Source: an uncultured Collinsella sp. (lineage in GTDB: Bacteria > Actinomycetota > Coriobacteriia > Coriobacteriales > Coriobacteriaceae). Taken from it: a stretch of 41,384 bases of DNA. This document shows positions 33,639-41,384 of this stretch, in pieces (position 1 is the stretch's first letter; each line of letters starts with the position of its first letter). The stretch covers positions 1-41,384 of the forward strand of contig URPJ01000017.1 in assembly GCA_900549745.1 (NCBI GenBank), in the 5' to 3' direction. The notes beneath the pieces are model-generated. The model was not told the origin of the DNA. It searched no databases and saw nothing but the letters and a program-made list of their open reading frames with translations. The position numbers and the translations under genes were made by a program.

Positions 33639-34325
33639 ATGCGCACCGAGCTCGATGTCCCCTTTTCGCACAAAGAAGAAGCCAAGGCGCTGGGCGCCAA
33701 ATGGGACCGGACCAAGAAGATCTGGTATGTACCCAGCGGCGTCAACCCCGAGCCCTTTGCCGAGTGGCTGCCCGGTGTTGACCGATCCGACCCCTCAGCG
33801 CCGTATATATATCTAGTACTGGGCAAGCGCGAGTGCTGGAAGTGTCACAAAGAGACCTCGGTCGCGGCCTTCGGCATTCCCTATCGAGCCGATAACGACG
33901 AGAGCATCGTCATCGCGCACGCGCCCAACGAAGCCGGGCACATTGCCATCGACACGGCCAACGCCAACGCACTCGCCATCGTGCCCGCTCTTGGCTGCGT
34001 GCCAGGCGAGATCCGCGACTACCTTCATAAGCGCTGCGGCTACAAGCCCGTAGGCGCGCGAGCCTCCAAAGCCCCGTCGCTCGGCAACACGTGCACCAGT
34101 TGCGACGCGCTGCAAGGCAGCCGCTATCTGTTCGAGGAGCCCTCGTCCCCATTTGCCCTCACTGCCATCAACAAGCTGCCGGCACTGGAGTTTGTGCGCG
34201 TCGAAGTTGCCGGCGTCTTTGGCGTCCCGGCCGCGCGTACCGACTTTGACCAGGCGCTCTTTACCTGGGCACGCGACCATCACGCCGAGTTCCACAGGCA
34301 ACTCGGTGAGGGGATTTATTTGTAG
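33639..34325 (+). CDS. DUF5710 domain protein with two CxxC pairs
   Basis: 228 residues from ATG 33639, with AAGGAG five bases upstream. Residues 4-45 (LDVPFSHKEEAKALGAKWDR, then KKIWYVPSG) are a DUF5710-type domain, a small module found with primase-, plasmid- and phage-related proteins. After it come CWKC (C66, C69) and CTSC (C152, C155), which could together bind one zinc. The rest has no known family. No nuclease or primase catalytic motif is seen. It is the first gene after tRNA-Val and converges with the small zinc-ribbon gene. Confidence 0.75.
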   Translation: MRTELDVPFSHKEEAKALGAKWDRTKKIWYVPSGVNPEPFAEWLPGVDRSDPSAPYIYLVLGKRECWKCHKETSVAAFGIPYRADNDESIVIAHAPNEAGHIAIDTANANALAIVPALGCVPGEIRDYLHKRCGYKPVGARASKAPSLGNTCTSCDALQGSRYLFEEPSSPFALTAINKLPALEFVRVEVAGVFGVPAARTDFDQALFTWARDHHAEFHRQLGEGIYL

Positions 34326-34363
34326 AGACGGAGAAGCCTTCACAGCCAGCTCCTCCGCATCAC

Positions 34364-34648
34364 CTATCCCTCGTCGCCGGCGTCATACACGATATCGAGG
34401 CCACAAACAGGGCATTTCTCCGGATACACCGGCATATGAACGCCTGTCCGTTTTCTCACTTCGTCGCTGAGTCTGTCGCGCGCATCGATGAACCGAATGT
34501 CGAGACACGGTATTTGCGAGCCGCAGCAAGGGCAGGTGACGACAAACGACCCGCAATCAACCTCTACGCTCGGAAACATATTGTTGTCTATAAGGGCACA
34601 CGGCAGTTTTCCGTACTTCCCCATCGCAATATCGCCTCGCCAGCTCAT
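34364..34648 (-). CDS. Small zinc-ribbon protein
   Basis: 94 residues from ATG 34648 with GAGGGGAG upstream; a 118-residue reading exists but lacks a site. Two knuckles, TCPCCGSQIPC (C39, C42) and KCPVCG (C79, C82), form a likely zinc ribbon separated by a charged helix (RFIDARDRLSDEVRKRTGV). Function unknown; possibly a nucleic-acid-binding or accessory protein. It lies alone between the DUF5710 and HNH genes. Confidence 0.65.
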   Translation of the reverse strand: MSWRGDIAMGKYGKLPCALIDNNMFPSVEVDCGSFVVTCPCCGSQIPCLDIRFIDARDRLSDEVRKRTGVHMPVYPEKCPVCGLDIVYDAGDEG

Positions 34649-34770
34649 ACACGCTCCCCTCTCGCTATACAAAACAGGAAGAGCATGCACCGGCGGGCGG
34701 GCGCGAGATTGCATCGCCACGCGATCCGATCAAACAACACGATCGTCAAAGAATGCCAAAGCCAAATACG

Positions 34771-35853
34771 CTAATACGGCAGAAGCCCCGCCTTTTCACG
34801 CTTCTTTTCCGAGCGATCGAACTCAATGCGATGGGCCTCAAGAAACACCGTATCGGGTCGCCACTGACGCTCATTCGGCTGCCTTAGCGTCGCACCCGCA
34901 AAGGAAGCGTAGCCGGTCTTATCCAGCAGGTACGATCCGCACAGCCGATATTCGCCGCAAACAGGCTCAAACGAAATCAGGTGAGCATCAAATAGGGAAT
35001 GAAGATCGCGCCGAAGTAGAATGCCATTGCTGGCAACCTGCGATTTGGGTCCCGAGTAATTCTCGATATGTGCAGCCTCCAGAGCTTCGCTGACGCCGCA
35101 GTCCGACACCGCGCAACGTCCGTCATAGGCGGCAACGAGCTGCTTGCGGAACCATTGCTGCCCCAATCGCTCGCGCCTTAACGCATAGCGGACCTTTTCG
35201 TCGTCGGTCGCACCCTGTCCGGCAAACTCAATATCGACGGGTATGTGCTTCAGATAACTCATGTCGGGCGCAAAACGAGGGTCCGGTCCGCCTTTATGAA
35301 CAGGACCGTGCAGAACAAACCATCCATTTTCGGGCTCGAACCGCTCAACAAACGCAAGGCCGAGCACCTTATAGCCCACCTCGGTTGCAAATATGACTCC
35401 GACTGGGACGCCACATTCCATGCAGTTGAGCATTTTACGGTTGTAATTCTGGTCTCGAGAACCAACGGCTCCTGGCGCTTGGACCGAATACTTAATGACC
35501 CACGTACCGTCATCCAAATAGAGCGGAGGCACATCGGTGTAGAAGCTCTTTTTAGAGTTATGGACCGAAAGCGCAAAGATCTTATTGGGATCTTGCTTCA
35601 CCCGATCCCGGCCCGGCCAGAAGATCCCTGAATCCCGCGTTACGGGAAAGAAGTCCGAGCCAATTCTCAAACGATACTGATACTGAGGGCTATCTTCCTT
35701 GGTGTGGTGCGGAAGGCTGGTCCAAACGCCGCCGCGCTGTTCCTCGCCCAGAAACCACTCCCATGCCTCAACGTATTCGGAAGGCACGAGGCTGCAGGCG
35801 CGGTCATAGCTTGGTCCATCCATCAACGGAACAGCAAGGTCAATGTCGTTCAT
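34771..35853 (-). CDS. HNH endonuclease with an N-terminal reader-like domain
   Basis: 360 residues from ATG 35853 (MNDIDLAVPL); a GTG three codons upstream is the alternative. The C-terminal part is an HNH_2-type nuclease: FRKQLVAAYDGRCAVSDCG, EAAHIENYS (H262), SNGILLRRDLHSLFDAHLISF (N276, H285). The middle segment (GVPVGVIFATEVGYKVLGLA, then FVERF...WFVLHG) resembles the DNA- or base-reading domains that precede such nucleases in some modified-DNA restriction enzymes; this part is inference. A type IV-like restriction role is possible, and a solitary HNH protein is the null view. No methyltransferase is next to it. Confidence 0.75.
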   Translation of the reverse strand: MNDIDLAVPLMDGPSYDRACSLVPSEYVEAWEWFLGEEQRGGVWTSLPHHTKEDSPQYQYRLRIGSDFFPVTRDSGIFWPGRDRVKQDPNKIFALSVHNSKKSFYTDVPPLYLDDGTWVIKYSVQAPGAVGSRDQNYNRKMLNCMECGVPVGVIFATEVGYKVLGLAFVERFEPENGWFVLHGPVHKGGPDPRFAPDMSYLKHIPVDIEFAGQGATDDEKVRYALRRERLGQQWFRKQLVAAYDGRCAVSDCGVSEALEAAHIENYSGPKSQVASNGILLRRDLHSLFDAHLISFEPVCGEYRLCGSYLLDKTGYASFAGATLRQPNERQWRPDTVFLEAHRIEFDRSEKKREKAGLLPY

Positions 35854-36068
35854 CGCCAGCACCTACAACCATACGAACGCGAGTCATGCCCCTCAATAAT
35901 ATGGCCGAGAGTCAATTATTACGAGATCTCATTCCGCGATCGGCACATCGTTGATGCTCTCGGCTTGCCGCTGGCGCGCTTGTACCCCGCTACCCCACTT
36001 CCCTGTATACTGATGTAGCACGTGTTTCATCCGGACTTGTTGGGCCGGGTCGTTCATGGGAGGTTCTT

Positions 36069-36560
36069 GTGGCTGCTTCGAATCCGCCTAAGGGGAGCGT
36101 TTCTTCTTCGTCCATCAAGCCGGTTACGCGCAAGGCCGTGCGTTGCCAGCGCGAGGTCGCTTGGCTTGTCACGCAGGCGGCGGGCAGGCTCGTGGCGACC
36201 ACTCAGGACGTCAACGCGCCTACGCCGAGCTTTGTGCTGGCAGCGGCGCTGGATTTTGTGCGCCAATTGGAGCTTGCCGCACAGGATGCCAGCGGCCACC
36301 TCGATTACCAGAATGTTATGGCGCCCGACCTGCAAACGTTCTGCCACATGGCCAAGTTGCCCGCCGCGCCCAATGCGCTTTCGGACGCAGGCTACATGTT
36401 TACGCTTTCGGGCGCGGACCTTATCCGCGACATCTATACATACTGCAGCGAGCTCGCCGAGCGCCATGTCTTTGACGCGGCTGAAGTCAAACCGGGATAT
36501 GTCATCAAGCTGGTTCTTAGGCTGTTCTTGATGGACGGGTTCGCGGCCATGCCGGCGTAA
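36069..36560 (+). CDS. Protein of unknown function
   Basis: 163 residues from GTG 36069 with GGGAGG five bases upstream. It is predominantly helical: VTRKAVRCQREVAWLVTQAA, FVLAAALDFVRQLELAAQD, LSGADLIRDIYTYCSELAER and VIKLVLRLFLMDGFAAMPA, with no signal peptide or clear membrane helix. I recognise no domain. A TATACT -10-like hexamer lies near 36006 but its -35 is poorly spaced. It converges with the AlbA_2 gene, 100 bp between the ends. Confidence 0.65.
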   Translation: MAASNPPKGSVSSSSIKPVTRKAVRCQREVAWLVTQAAGRLVATTQDVNAPTPSFVLAAALDFVRQLELAAQDASGHLDYQNVMAPDLQTFCHMAKLPAAPNALSDAGYMFTLSGADLIRDIYTYCSELAERHVFDAAEVKPGYVIKLVLRLFLMDGFAAMPA

Positions 36561-36660
36561 GCCGAGTCTTTAGCATCACCGTCAACTGGGCAACAACCGC
36601 TTAACCTTAGTGGGCGCCAATCGAGAGTCGATTATTGGGTCGCCTCGTCCGCTAACGCAT

Positions 36661-38127
36661 TTATTCCACGCGCTCCAACAGTCGATACTTGCGGTTGCGG
36701 CTCGTCGCCGGCGCCGTGGGCTCAAGCTCGCCTTGAGCAATGAGCGCGTTGACGCGCGACCTAACCTGGGAAATTGTGAGCCCCGTGCGCTCTGCCAGCT
36801 CACGCGTCCCCAGCTCGCCGTAATGTTTGAGTGCCGTCACAATTAAGCCCCCGCCATGATCGACCGGCTCGATCTTTGAACGGTAAAGTACGACCTTGAA
36901 CCGATCGAACCCCGGGCAGAACAGGGGCTCGGCCAGACCATGCGCGCGCATGGCATCGATCATCATCGGGATGCCCGAGCCATTGCCCTCAGCCGGCGAA
37001 CCTGCGCCATCCGGCAGCGGGACAATCGACATGAGTTTCACAAGCGTCGCATTGCGACATCGGGAGCTGCCGTCAAACAGGTTCTCGCGAGTCTTTCCTC
37101 CGTATAGGCCGCCGGGGTTCGTCACCTCGATACGGTCATCAAAGACGTCAACAGCGATCGACTGCCCACAGAACCGATCTCCGTATTCTCGGTGGATTAC
37201 GGCGTTGGCGATTGCCTCGCGCAGGACCTCCTCGGGAATCTCCAGCGAGTCGACACGCGAGACGCCTTGGATCGTCGAGGTTCGCCGCAAATTCTTAGCG
37301 ACTGCCGCGACGGCATCCGAGATCATTTCGCCCAACGTTCCCTCGCAGATCGTACGGTCCATGAACCTCAACGACCCCGCCGCGCCCTTCTGCGTTCCGG
37401 CATAGACCGCCACATCGATAAAGAGCTTGGGATAGAACTGCTGAGGATAGGCACCCGCGGCCAGGAGCCCGGCCTTAGTAACATTGCCCTGGGAGTCGAG
37501 GAAATTCAGGCGCTCCAGCTTCGTTTTCTTGTCCGGCGCGCCGCGCATTGCACGGGGTGTCAGCGAGAAAGCACGCTCTATCGTGCGGTCGACCAGGGCC
37601 TCGTCAAGATCGCCTGCGACCGCGCCGGGCACTGCATCGCGATCACTGGGGCTCGCCCGTTCATACGATGACAAGGACAGGACCTCGGTCGACGAGAGCG
37701 GAACATCTTTATCATCGATGCGTTTGTAGCTGCCGCCTTGAGCGCCCCGCTCTATGACATAACAAGGCTTGCTCGACGGATCGAGCTCCTCAATCGTGAT
37801 GACCAGAACCACGGTGCCCTGGAGCTCCACGCGTTCAATGGTGTATTTGGGCGGATTGGCCAGTTTTCCGCGCCCGCCGGCATCACCCATGCCCGCTACG
37901 AATTGGTTGAGCACCTTCTCGGTCTCAAAGTTCTCAACCGGGACAAAGCCCGCGCGCTCGCTCACGCCGAGCACGATAATTCCGCCAGCGGTATTCGCGA
38001 ATGCGCTAACCGTTTCCCATACGTCGCGGGAAAGCGTCGTGGCGCTCTCCTTGACCTCGACGTTAAGATCGTCCGAGCCCATGCGCCTTAAAGACTCGAG
38101 CAGACCGGTCAGCTCGTTTTCGTTCAT
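36661..38127 (-). CDS. AlbA_2/Schlafen-type ATP-binding transcriptional regulator
   Basis: 488 residues from ATG 38127, which has AAAGGA seven bases upstream (ATG 38133 is too close to the site). Residues ~22-140 are an AlbA_2 (Schlafen AAA-like) domain: NVEVKESATTLSRDVWETVS, then FANTAGGIIVLGV. Residues ~300-400 resemble a GHKL-like ATPase region (EVLREAIANAVIHREYGDR, DRIEVTNPGGLYGGKTRENL, GSGIPMMIDAM). The C-terminus is a winged helix (YGELGTRELAERTGLTISQV, then RSRVNALIAQGEL). Proteins of this build are usually annotated as putative transcriptional regulators or accessory defence proteins. The promoter is flanked by two copies of an operator-like block, suggesting autoregulation. Confidence 0.85.
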   Translation of the reverse strand: MNENELTGLLESLRRMGSDDLNVEVKESATTLSRDVWETVSAFANTAGGIIVLGVSERAGFVPVENFETEKVLNQFVAGMGDAGGRGKLANPPKYTIERVELQGTVVLVITIEELDPSSKPCYVIERGAQGGSYKRIDDKDVPLSSTEVLSLSSYERASPSDRDAVPGAVAGDLDEALVDRTIERAFSLTPRAMRGAPDKKTKLERLNFLDSQGNVTKAGLLAAGAYPQQFYPKLFIDVAVYAGTQKGAAGSLRFMDRTICEGTLGEMISDAVAAVAKNLRRTSTIQGVSRVDSLEIPEEVLREAIANAVIHREYGDRFCGQSIAVDVFDDRIEVTNPGGLYGGKTRENLFDGSSRCRNATLVKLMSIVPLPDGAGSPAEGNGSGIPMMIDAMRAHGLAEPLFCPGFDRFKVVLYRSKIEPVDHGGGLIVTALKHYGELGTRELAERTGLTISQVRSRVNALIAQGELEPTAPATSRNRKYRLLERVE

Positions 38128-38185
38128 CTGCATGTCCTTTCGCTCGGCCCGGCGGAGAATGCCGCGAATAGATTTCCTTCGTCTC

Positions 38186-38426
38186 TCAGTTATCTCTCGT
38201 AATTATCTCTCACCTTTCTGCTATCTCTCATATTAGAGATAAGTGAGAGATGAAAGATAAGATATCTGCCATTTGTTTCATTTAAACATGTTTTTGCTGG
38301 TAGAACAATCAGTATTGAGACAATACCATGATTGCTTGTCTCTTTGCTGATCAGTTATCTCTCGTATTTATCTCTCGTCTTTCTGTTATCTCTCGTATTA
38401 GTGACGAATGAGAGATGAGAGATACG
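38186..38426. repeat. Two 76-bp operator-like blocks (38186-38261 and 38351-38426)
   Basis: The blocks align without gaps at an offset of 165 bp, about 84% identical (12 differences by eye). Each has three copies of (T)TATCTCTC spaced 13 and 18 bp, followed by inverted GAGAGAT copies. One block lies just downstream of the predicted AlbA_2 gene start point and one upstream of its -35. The layout suggests cooperative binding and DNA looping. Confidence 0.85.
38280..38326 (-). promoter_or_regulatory. Predicted promoter of the AlbA_2 gene
   Basis: Minus-strand -35 TTGTTC (38303-38308), 17-base spacer, -10 TTAAAT (38280-38285). A perfect palindrome GTATTG-AGA-CAATAC (38312-38326) sits immediately upstream of the -35. 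The promoter is in the AT-rich gap between the two operator-like blocks. Confidence 0.5.
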
Positions 38427-38474
38427 TGAGTGATGGACGAGCGTGGTTTTTTTGAACGGTCGGAGAATCCCTCA

Positions 38475-38513
38475 AACAAAAAACGGGGCCGGCCTTACGC
38501 CGAGCCCCGTTTT
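38475..38513 (-). terminator. Rho-independent terminator of the PTS operon
   Basis: Minus strand AAACGGGGC and GCCCCGTTT arms with an inner CGGC/GCCG stem, followed by TTTTTTGTTTG; 46 bases after the IID stop codon. Confidence 0.88.
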
Positions 38514-38558
38514 CAAACGGTCAGTTAGTTATCCAACGCGCGAGCATAGCAGTCAACT

Positions 38559-39407
38559 TTACGCCGCCGCGAACACTCCCAAGCCCGTTCCGATGATGCA
38601 GATCGCGAAGATGCCAATAATAATCCAAATGGTCTTGACACCCTTTTTATAGAGGGCAACGCAAGCGAACGTTGCCAGCAAGGGCAGCAGACCGGGGAAG
38701 ATCGAATCGAACAGATCCTGCAGGACAATCTCGGAACCACCCACATCAAAGGTCAAAGCCGTGGACAGCGAGACCTGTGCCGCAATCATGGCGCCGATAA
38801 CGGTCATTCCGAGAACGCCGGCAGCATGCGTCATGCGAGACATAAGGTTGTTCTCTTCGGACTGCTGCAGGAACTTGGTTCCCAGGTCGTATCCCAGATG
38901 GGCGGCGACGATACGCGTTGCAAAGTTAATCACAGAGTAGATGAGCGCATACACGATGGGGCCGAGCGGGTTGCCCGTCGAAGCGATGCCGATACCAATG
39001 CCGGCGGCGACCACGCGGAACGTACCCCAGTAGAACGAATCGCCGATGCCGGAAAGCGGTCCCATGAGGCCGACCTTCATGGCGTTAATCGAGGACGTAT
39101 CGAAGTTCTTATCGGCAGCCGCCTGCTCTTCCATCGAAACCGTAAGGCCGGCTACAAACGGAAGCACATGAGGTGTGATGTTAAAGAACTCGGTATGGCG
39201 ATCGAGCGCCGCATAGTAATCGTCGTCGTTGGGATAGATCTTTCGCAGGGGCTTCTGAATGGTGTACATGAAGCCCATTGCCATCATCTTGTCGTACGAC
39301 TGCGAGCACTGGCTCGTAAACTGGCGAAGGAACATGCTCCGATACATATCGGGGCTCATAATCGCGTCCTTCTTGGCCTCTTTGAGGTCGGTGTTCTGGG
39401 TAGCCAT
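38559..39407 (-). CDS. Mannose-family PTS subunit IID
   Basis: 282 residues, full length for EIID. Features: MYRSMFLRQFTSQCSQSYDK start, GLMGPLSGIGDSFYWGTFRV (the conserved EIID core), AAHLGYDLGTKFLQ and a C-terminal hydrophobic anchor. With IIC it forms the membrane channel of the phosphotransferase system, which phosphorylates the sugar on entry. ATG overlaps the IIC stop (TAATG), with GAGGAGG upstream. Neighbouring SIS-domain deglycase suggests an Amadori product as the substrate. IIA and IIB are absent from the window. Confidence 0.93.
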   Translation of the reverse strand: MATQNTDLKEAKKDAIMSPDMYRSMFLRQFTSQCSQSYDKMMAMGFMYTIQKPLRKIYPNDDDYYAALDRHTEFFNITPHVLPFVAGLTVSMEEQAAADKNFDTSSINAMKVGLMGPLSGIGDSFYWGTFRVVAAGIGIGIASTGNPLGPIVYALIYSVINFATRIVAAHLGYDLGTKFLQQSEENNLMSRMTHAAGVLGMTVIGAMIAAQVSLSTALTFDVGGSEIVLQDLFDSIFPGLLPLLATFACVALYKKGVKTIWIIIGIFAICIIGTGLGVFAAA

Positions 39408-40180
39408 TAGAAGTCCTCCTCTTCATCTGCAGCAACCGTCTGCGGACCGGACGAGCCCTCGCGGAAGGCCAGGAGCAGCGCGACGCAAATGGCAGCTGCG
39501 GCGACGCCGATAACGTCCATCTTGAGGTAGATGACCATAATGAATCCCAGGAACAGCCAAGGAAGCAGCTTGTTATCGCCCATGGTCCTAATAAGAAGTG
39601 CGAAGCCGATGCAGACCATGACGCCGGATGCAACGTTGAGGCCGTCCATCACAAACTGCGGAATCGCGTTGAGCGCATTGTTGATGAGGTCGGCACCAAA
39701 GAACAGCGAGCAAAACACCAGCAGTGCAGACGGAATGCCAATCGACAGCGGCACGACGGTCAGATGGTACAGGTTCGCCTTGGCAAGATCGCGATTTGCC
39801 AGAGCGGTCTCAATCTTCTTGCAGGCAAAGGCACCCGGAACGGCGTAGCAGAAGTTGCGCCACACCTGAAGGAAGACGGAGACGGGAAGGGCGAGCGCGA
39901 CGGCAGTTGCCGTGCCCGTACCCGTAATGACGGCAAACGCGCAGCCAAGCACGCCGGAGGCATAGACCTCGGGAGGAACCGCCGCGCCGACCATGATGGC
40001 ACCCATGAACATGGACTCCAAAGCAGCGCCGACGATAACGCCCTGCTGGACATCGCCAAGGATCAAGCCGACAAACAGGCTCGTAAACAGCGGACGACCA
40101 AGCATCGTAATGCCAAATAATTGCTCGTCCATGGACGCAATAAATGCGACCAGTGCAACTAGAAGATACTGGACAACCAT
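39407..40180 (-). CDS. Mannose-family PTS subunit IIC
   Basis: 257 residues from ATG 40180 (MVVQYLLVALVAFIASMDEQ); a TTG three codons upstream is possible. It has the EIIC-sorbose/mannose pattern: MDEQLFGITMLGRPL, LGDVQQGVIVGAALESMFMG and several helices through VMVCIGFALLIRTMG. The acidic tail (VAADEEEDF) ends just at the IID start. It is the main sugar-conducting subunit. It follows the SIS gene by 81 bp, with a perfect hairpin in between. Confidence 0.93.
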   Translation of the reverse strand: MVVQYLLVALVAFIASMDEQLFGITMLGRPLFTSLFVGLILGDVQQGVIVGAALESMFMGAIMVGAAVPPEVYASGVLGCAFAVITGTGTATAVALALPVSVFLQVWRNFCYAVPGAFACKKIETALANRDLAKANLYHLTVVPLSIGIPSALLVFCSLFFGADLINNALNAIPQFVMDGLNVASGVMVCIGFALLIRTMGDNKLLPWLFLGFIMVIYLKMDVIGVAAAAICVALLLAFREGSSGPQTVAADEEEDF

Positions 40181-40201
40181 TTCGATCAACCCCAGAAACA
40201 G

Positions 40202-40240
40202 GTCTGCAGGCGAGGCATTCTGCGCAGCTCGCCTGCAGAC
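40202..40240. repeat. Perfect 13-bp hairpin between the SIS and PTS IIC genes
   Basis: GTCTGCAGGCGAG (40202-40214) and CTCGCCTGCAGAC (40228-40240) are exact complements with a 13-base loop. No T-tract follows on the minus strand, so it probably stabilises or processes the transcript and separates expression of the SIS and PTS genes. Confidence 0.75.
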
Positions 40241-40261
40241 AACCGCAGCAATTTGAGAGGA

Positions 40262-41296
40262 TTAGTAGTTCATCTGGTGATAGTAACGACGCGTGGTGAG
40301 CGGGTGGTTACGGACGTGCTCGAGATGGCAGCTCAGACGCTCGGTGATGGTGTAGGTGACCATCGGGGAGACGATCTTACGGAACTCGGGGTCGCTGAAC
40401 GGCAGCTCGACCTCGGCGGTGTCGAACTTGTTCACGCGGACATGGACGCCCTTCTCGTCGGCGAGCATGTGAGTGAAGTTGTCCACGCGGTCCATGAGCT
40501 TACGGGTGTCGTCCTCGCCGTAGAGCATGATGAGGCTCGTGCCCTCCTCGCACAGCTCGATGGTGCCGTGGAAGAACTCGGCGGCGTGGATGGACTTGGT
40601 CTTGATCCACTGCATCTCCTCGAGAATGCACATGGCGTAGTCGTAGGCCTCACCCCAGAGCATGCCGGAGCCGATCACCATGTGGTAGTCGGTGTCCTTG
40701 AAGTCCTCGGCCATGGCGGCGCAGCGCTCGTCCTGAGCGTCCTTGGCCTTGATGAGGTACGGAGCGATCTTGCCGAACTCCTCCATGAAGGTGTCGTACT
40801 TGGGGAAAGCGCCGGCGTTCTTGAGGAAGCGGGCGACCAGCGTGATCTGGTAGGTGTAGATGGCCTCGCACAGGACGTCGTCCTCGGCGAAGCTGAAGAA
40901 CTTGTAGTCGGCGTACTCAGTGGCCGGGGTGTTGTCGTTGGAGACATACATCAGCGTGCGGGCGCCCTGCTCCTGGCAGAACTTGGCAGCCTCGATGATC
41001 TCGGGGGTGGTGCCGGTACGGGTGGAGAAGACGCAGACCGAGTCCTTGTTGAAGGTCTTGGGCGGGCATGCGAGGAACTCAGCGGCAATCTCGCAGTGGA
41101 CGTCGACGTCGGCCGTGGTGGTCTCGACCCAATACTTCATCGGGAGCGTGTGGGCCCAGGTGCCACCGCAGCCGATGAAGAAGATGTTGGAATAACCCTG
41201 CTCGCAGACCTTGTCCACGGCAGCCTCAATCTGAGGACGGAGAGCGAGGGCATCGCTCACAACCTTCTCGTAACGAGGCTCATCGAAATTGAACAT
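40262..41296 (-). CDS. SIS-domain sugar deglycase (FrlB/GfrF-like)
   Basis: 344 residues, ATG 41296 with AGGAGTAAGGG upstream. Two SIS domains: FFIGCGGTWAHTLPMKYW and FSTRTGTTPEIIEAAKF in the first, VIGSGMLWGEAYDYAM and IHAAEFFHGTIELCEEG in the second. The EFFHG...E motif and overall length match fructosamine-6-phosphate deglycases, which split fructoselysine- or glucoselysine-6-phosphate into glucose-6-phosphate and lysine. It is the first gene of the operon, followed by mannose-family PTS subunits, as in the gfr-type arrangement known from enterobacteria. The exact amino-sugar substrate is inference; a glucosamine-related isomerase is the alternative. Confidence 0.82.
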   Translation of the reverse strand: MFNFDEPRYEKVVSDALALRPQIEAAVDKVCEQGYSNIFFIGCGGTWAHTLPMKYWVETTTADVDVHCEIAAEFLACPPKTFNKDSVCVFSTRTGTTPEIIEAAKFCQEQGARTLMYVSNDNTPATEYADYKFFSFAEDDVLCEAIYTYQITLVARFLKNAGAFPKYDTFMEEFGKIAPYLIKAKDAQDERCAAMAEDFKDTDYHMVIGSGMLWGEAYDYAMCILEEMQWIKTKSIHAAEFFHGTIELCEEGTSLIMLYGEDDTRKLMDRVDNFTHMLADEKGVHVRVNKFDTAEVELPFSDPEFRKIVSPMVTYTITERLSCHLEHVRNHPLTTRRYYHQMNY

Positions 41297-41325
41297 CCCT
41301 TACTCCTAACTCACTTGGATGAACC

Positions 41326-41376
41326 CTTCGGCTTATAGGACAAAATGTGTGTCCCGATAGAACATCCGTTTCTATC
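41326..41376 (-). promoter_or_regulatory. Operator-like palindrome and promoter region of the SIS-PTS operon
   Basis: GATAGAA-N7-TTCTATC (41356-41376) is a perfect inverted repeat 60 bases upstream of the SIS start. A second short inverted repeat GGACA...TGTCC and a TATAAG hexamer (minus strand, near 41335) lie between it and the gene. These suggest a repressor site over a promoter; the regulator gene is not seen. Confidence 0.5.
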
Positions 41377-41384
41377 CATTAATC

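Noticed and set aside
38186..38426. CRISPR-like array
   Set aside because: Repeats are 8-9 bases with uneven spacing and inverted copies, there are only two larger blocks, and no cas genes are near.
33413..38560. Integrative element inserted at tRNA-Val
   Set aside because: No second copy of the tRNA-Val 3' end and no integrase or recombinase gene were found in the interval.

Overview
The window is about 41 kb of high-GC chromosome from an actinobacterium of the Coriobacteriia, most likely a gut Collinsella-like organism. This assignment is inference. It rests on the GC-rich codon use, the Flp/Tad locus order without an outer-membrane secretin, a mannose-family PTS next to a FrlB-like deglycase, a Phe T-box, and the style of the intergenic palindromes. 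No 16S or other marker was available. Protein family names come from motif recognition, not database searches.

Layout. (1) 1-300: tRNA-Phe(GAA) on the minus strand with its promoter and terminator; its 3' end plus terminator is duplicated around a GC-rich palindrome. (2) 420-970: a small toxin-antitoxin-like pair. (3) 1030-10620: one long minus-strand Flp/Tad pilus operon (CpaB, TadZ, TadA, TadB, TadC, Flp, a membrane-anchored unknown, three TadE/TadG-type proteins and a DUF192 protein), with most junctions overlapping. (4) 10821-15073: the GTPase RsgA and a Ca2+-type P-type ATPase, each with a terminator; the ATPase ribosome-binding site lies in a hairpin. (5) 15451-16977: pyruvate kinase with promoter and terminator. 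(6) 17157-18408: an inverted-repeat block followed by a predicted PD-(D/E)XK-like protein. (7) 18405-22169: a zinc-dependent phospholipase C-like protein and an ECF metal transporter (CbiM/NikM, CbiQ, ATPase) with a NikR-type operator right after its promoter, pointing to nickel. (8) 22291-26240: pheS-pheT under a Phe T-box leader. (9) 26369-31876: M32 carboxypeptidase, GlmM and a DUF4012 membrane protein. (10) 32026-33457: an EamA-type transporter and tRNA-Val(GAC). (11) 33639-38127: an accessory-looking block next to tRNA-Val: DUF5710 zinc protein, small zinc-ribbon protein, HNH endonuclease, an unknown, and an AlbA_2/Schlafen-type regulator with duplicated operator-like blocks. (12) 38559-41296: SIS-domain deglycase plus mannose-family PTS IIC and IID.

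How the parts relate. tRNA-Phe and pheST are linked through the T-box, whose likely specifier is UUC. The Tad genes would build a Flp pilus, but no prepilin peptidase is present, so it must be encoded elsewhere. The SIS protein and PTS subunits together suggest uptake and deglycation of an Amadori product such as fructoselysine or glucoselysine; IIA and IIB are not in the window. The best candidates for undescribed biology are the duplicated ATCTCTC blocks flanking the AlbA_2 gene promoter, the inverted-repeat block before the PD-(D/E)XK-like gene, the tRNA-Phe-end palindrome, and the hairpin over the ATPase ribosome-binding site.
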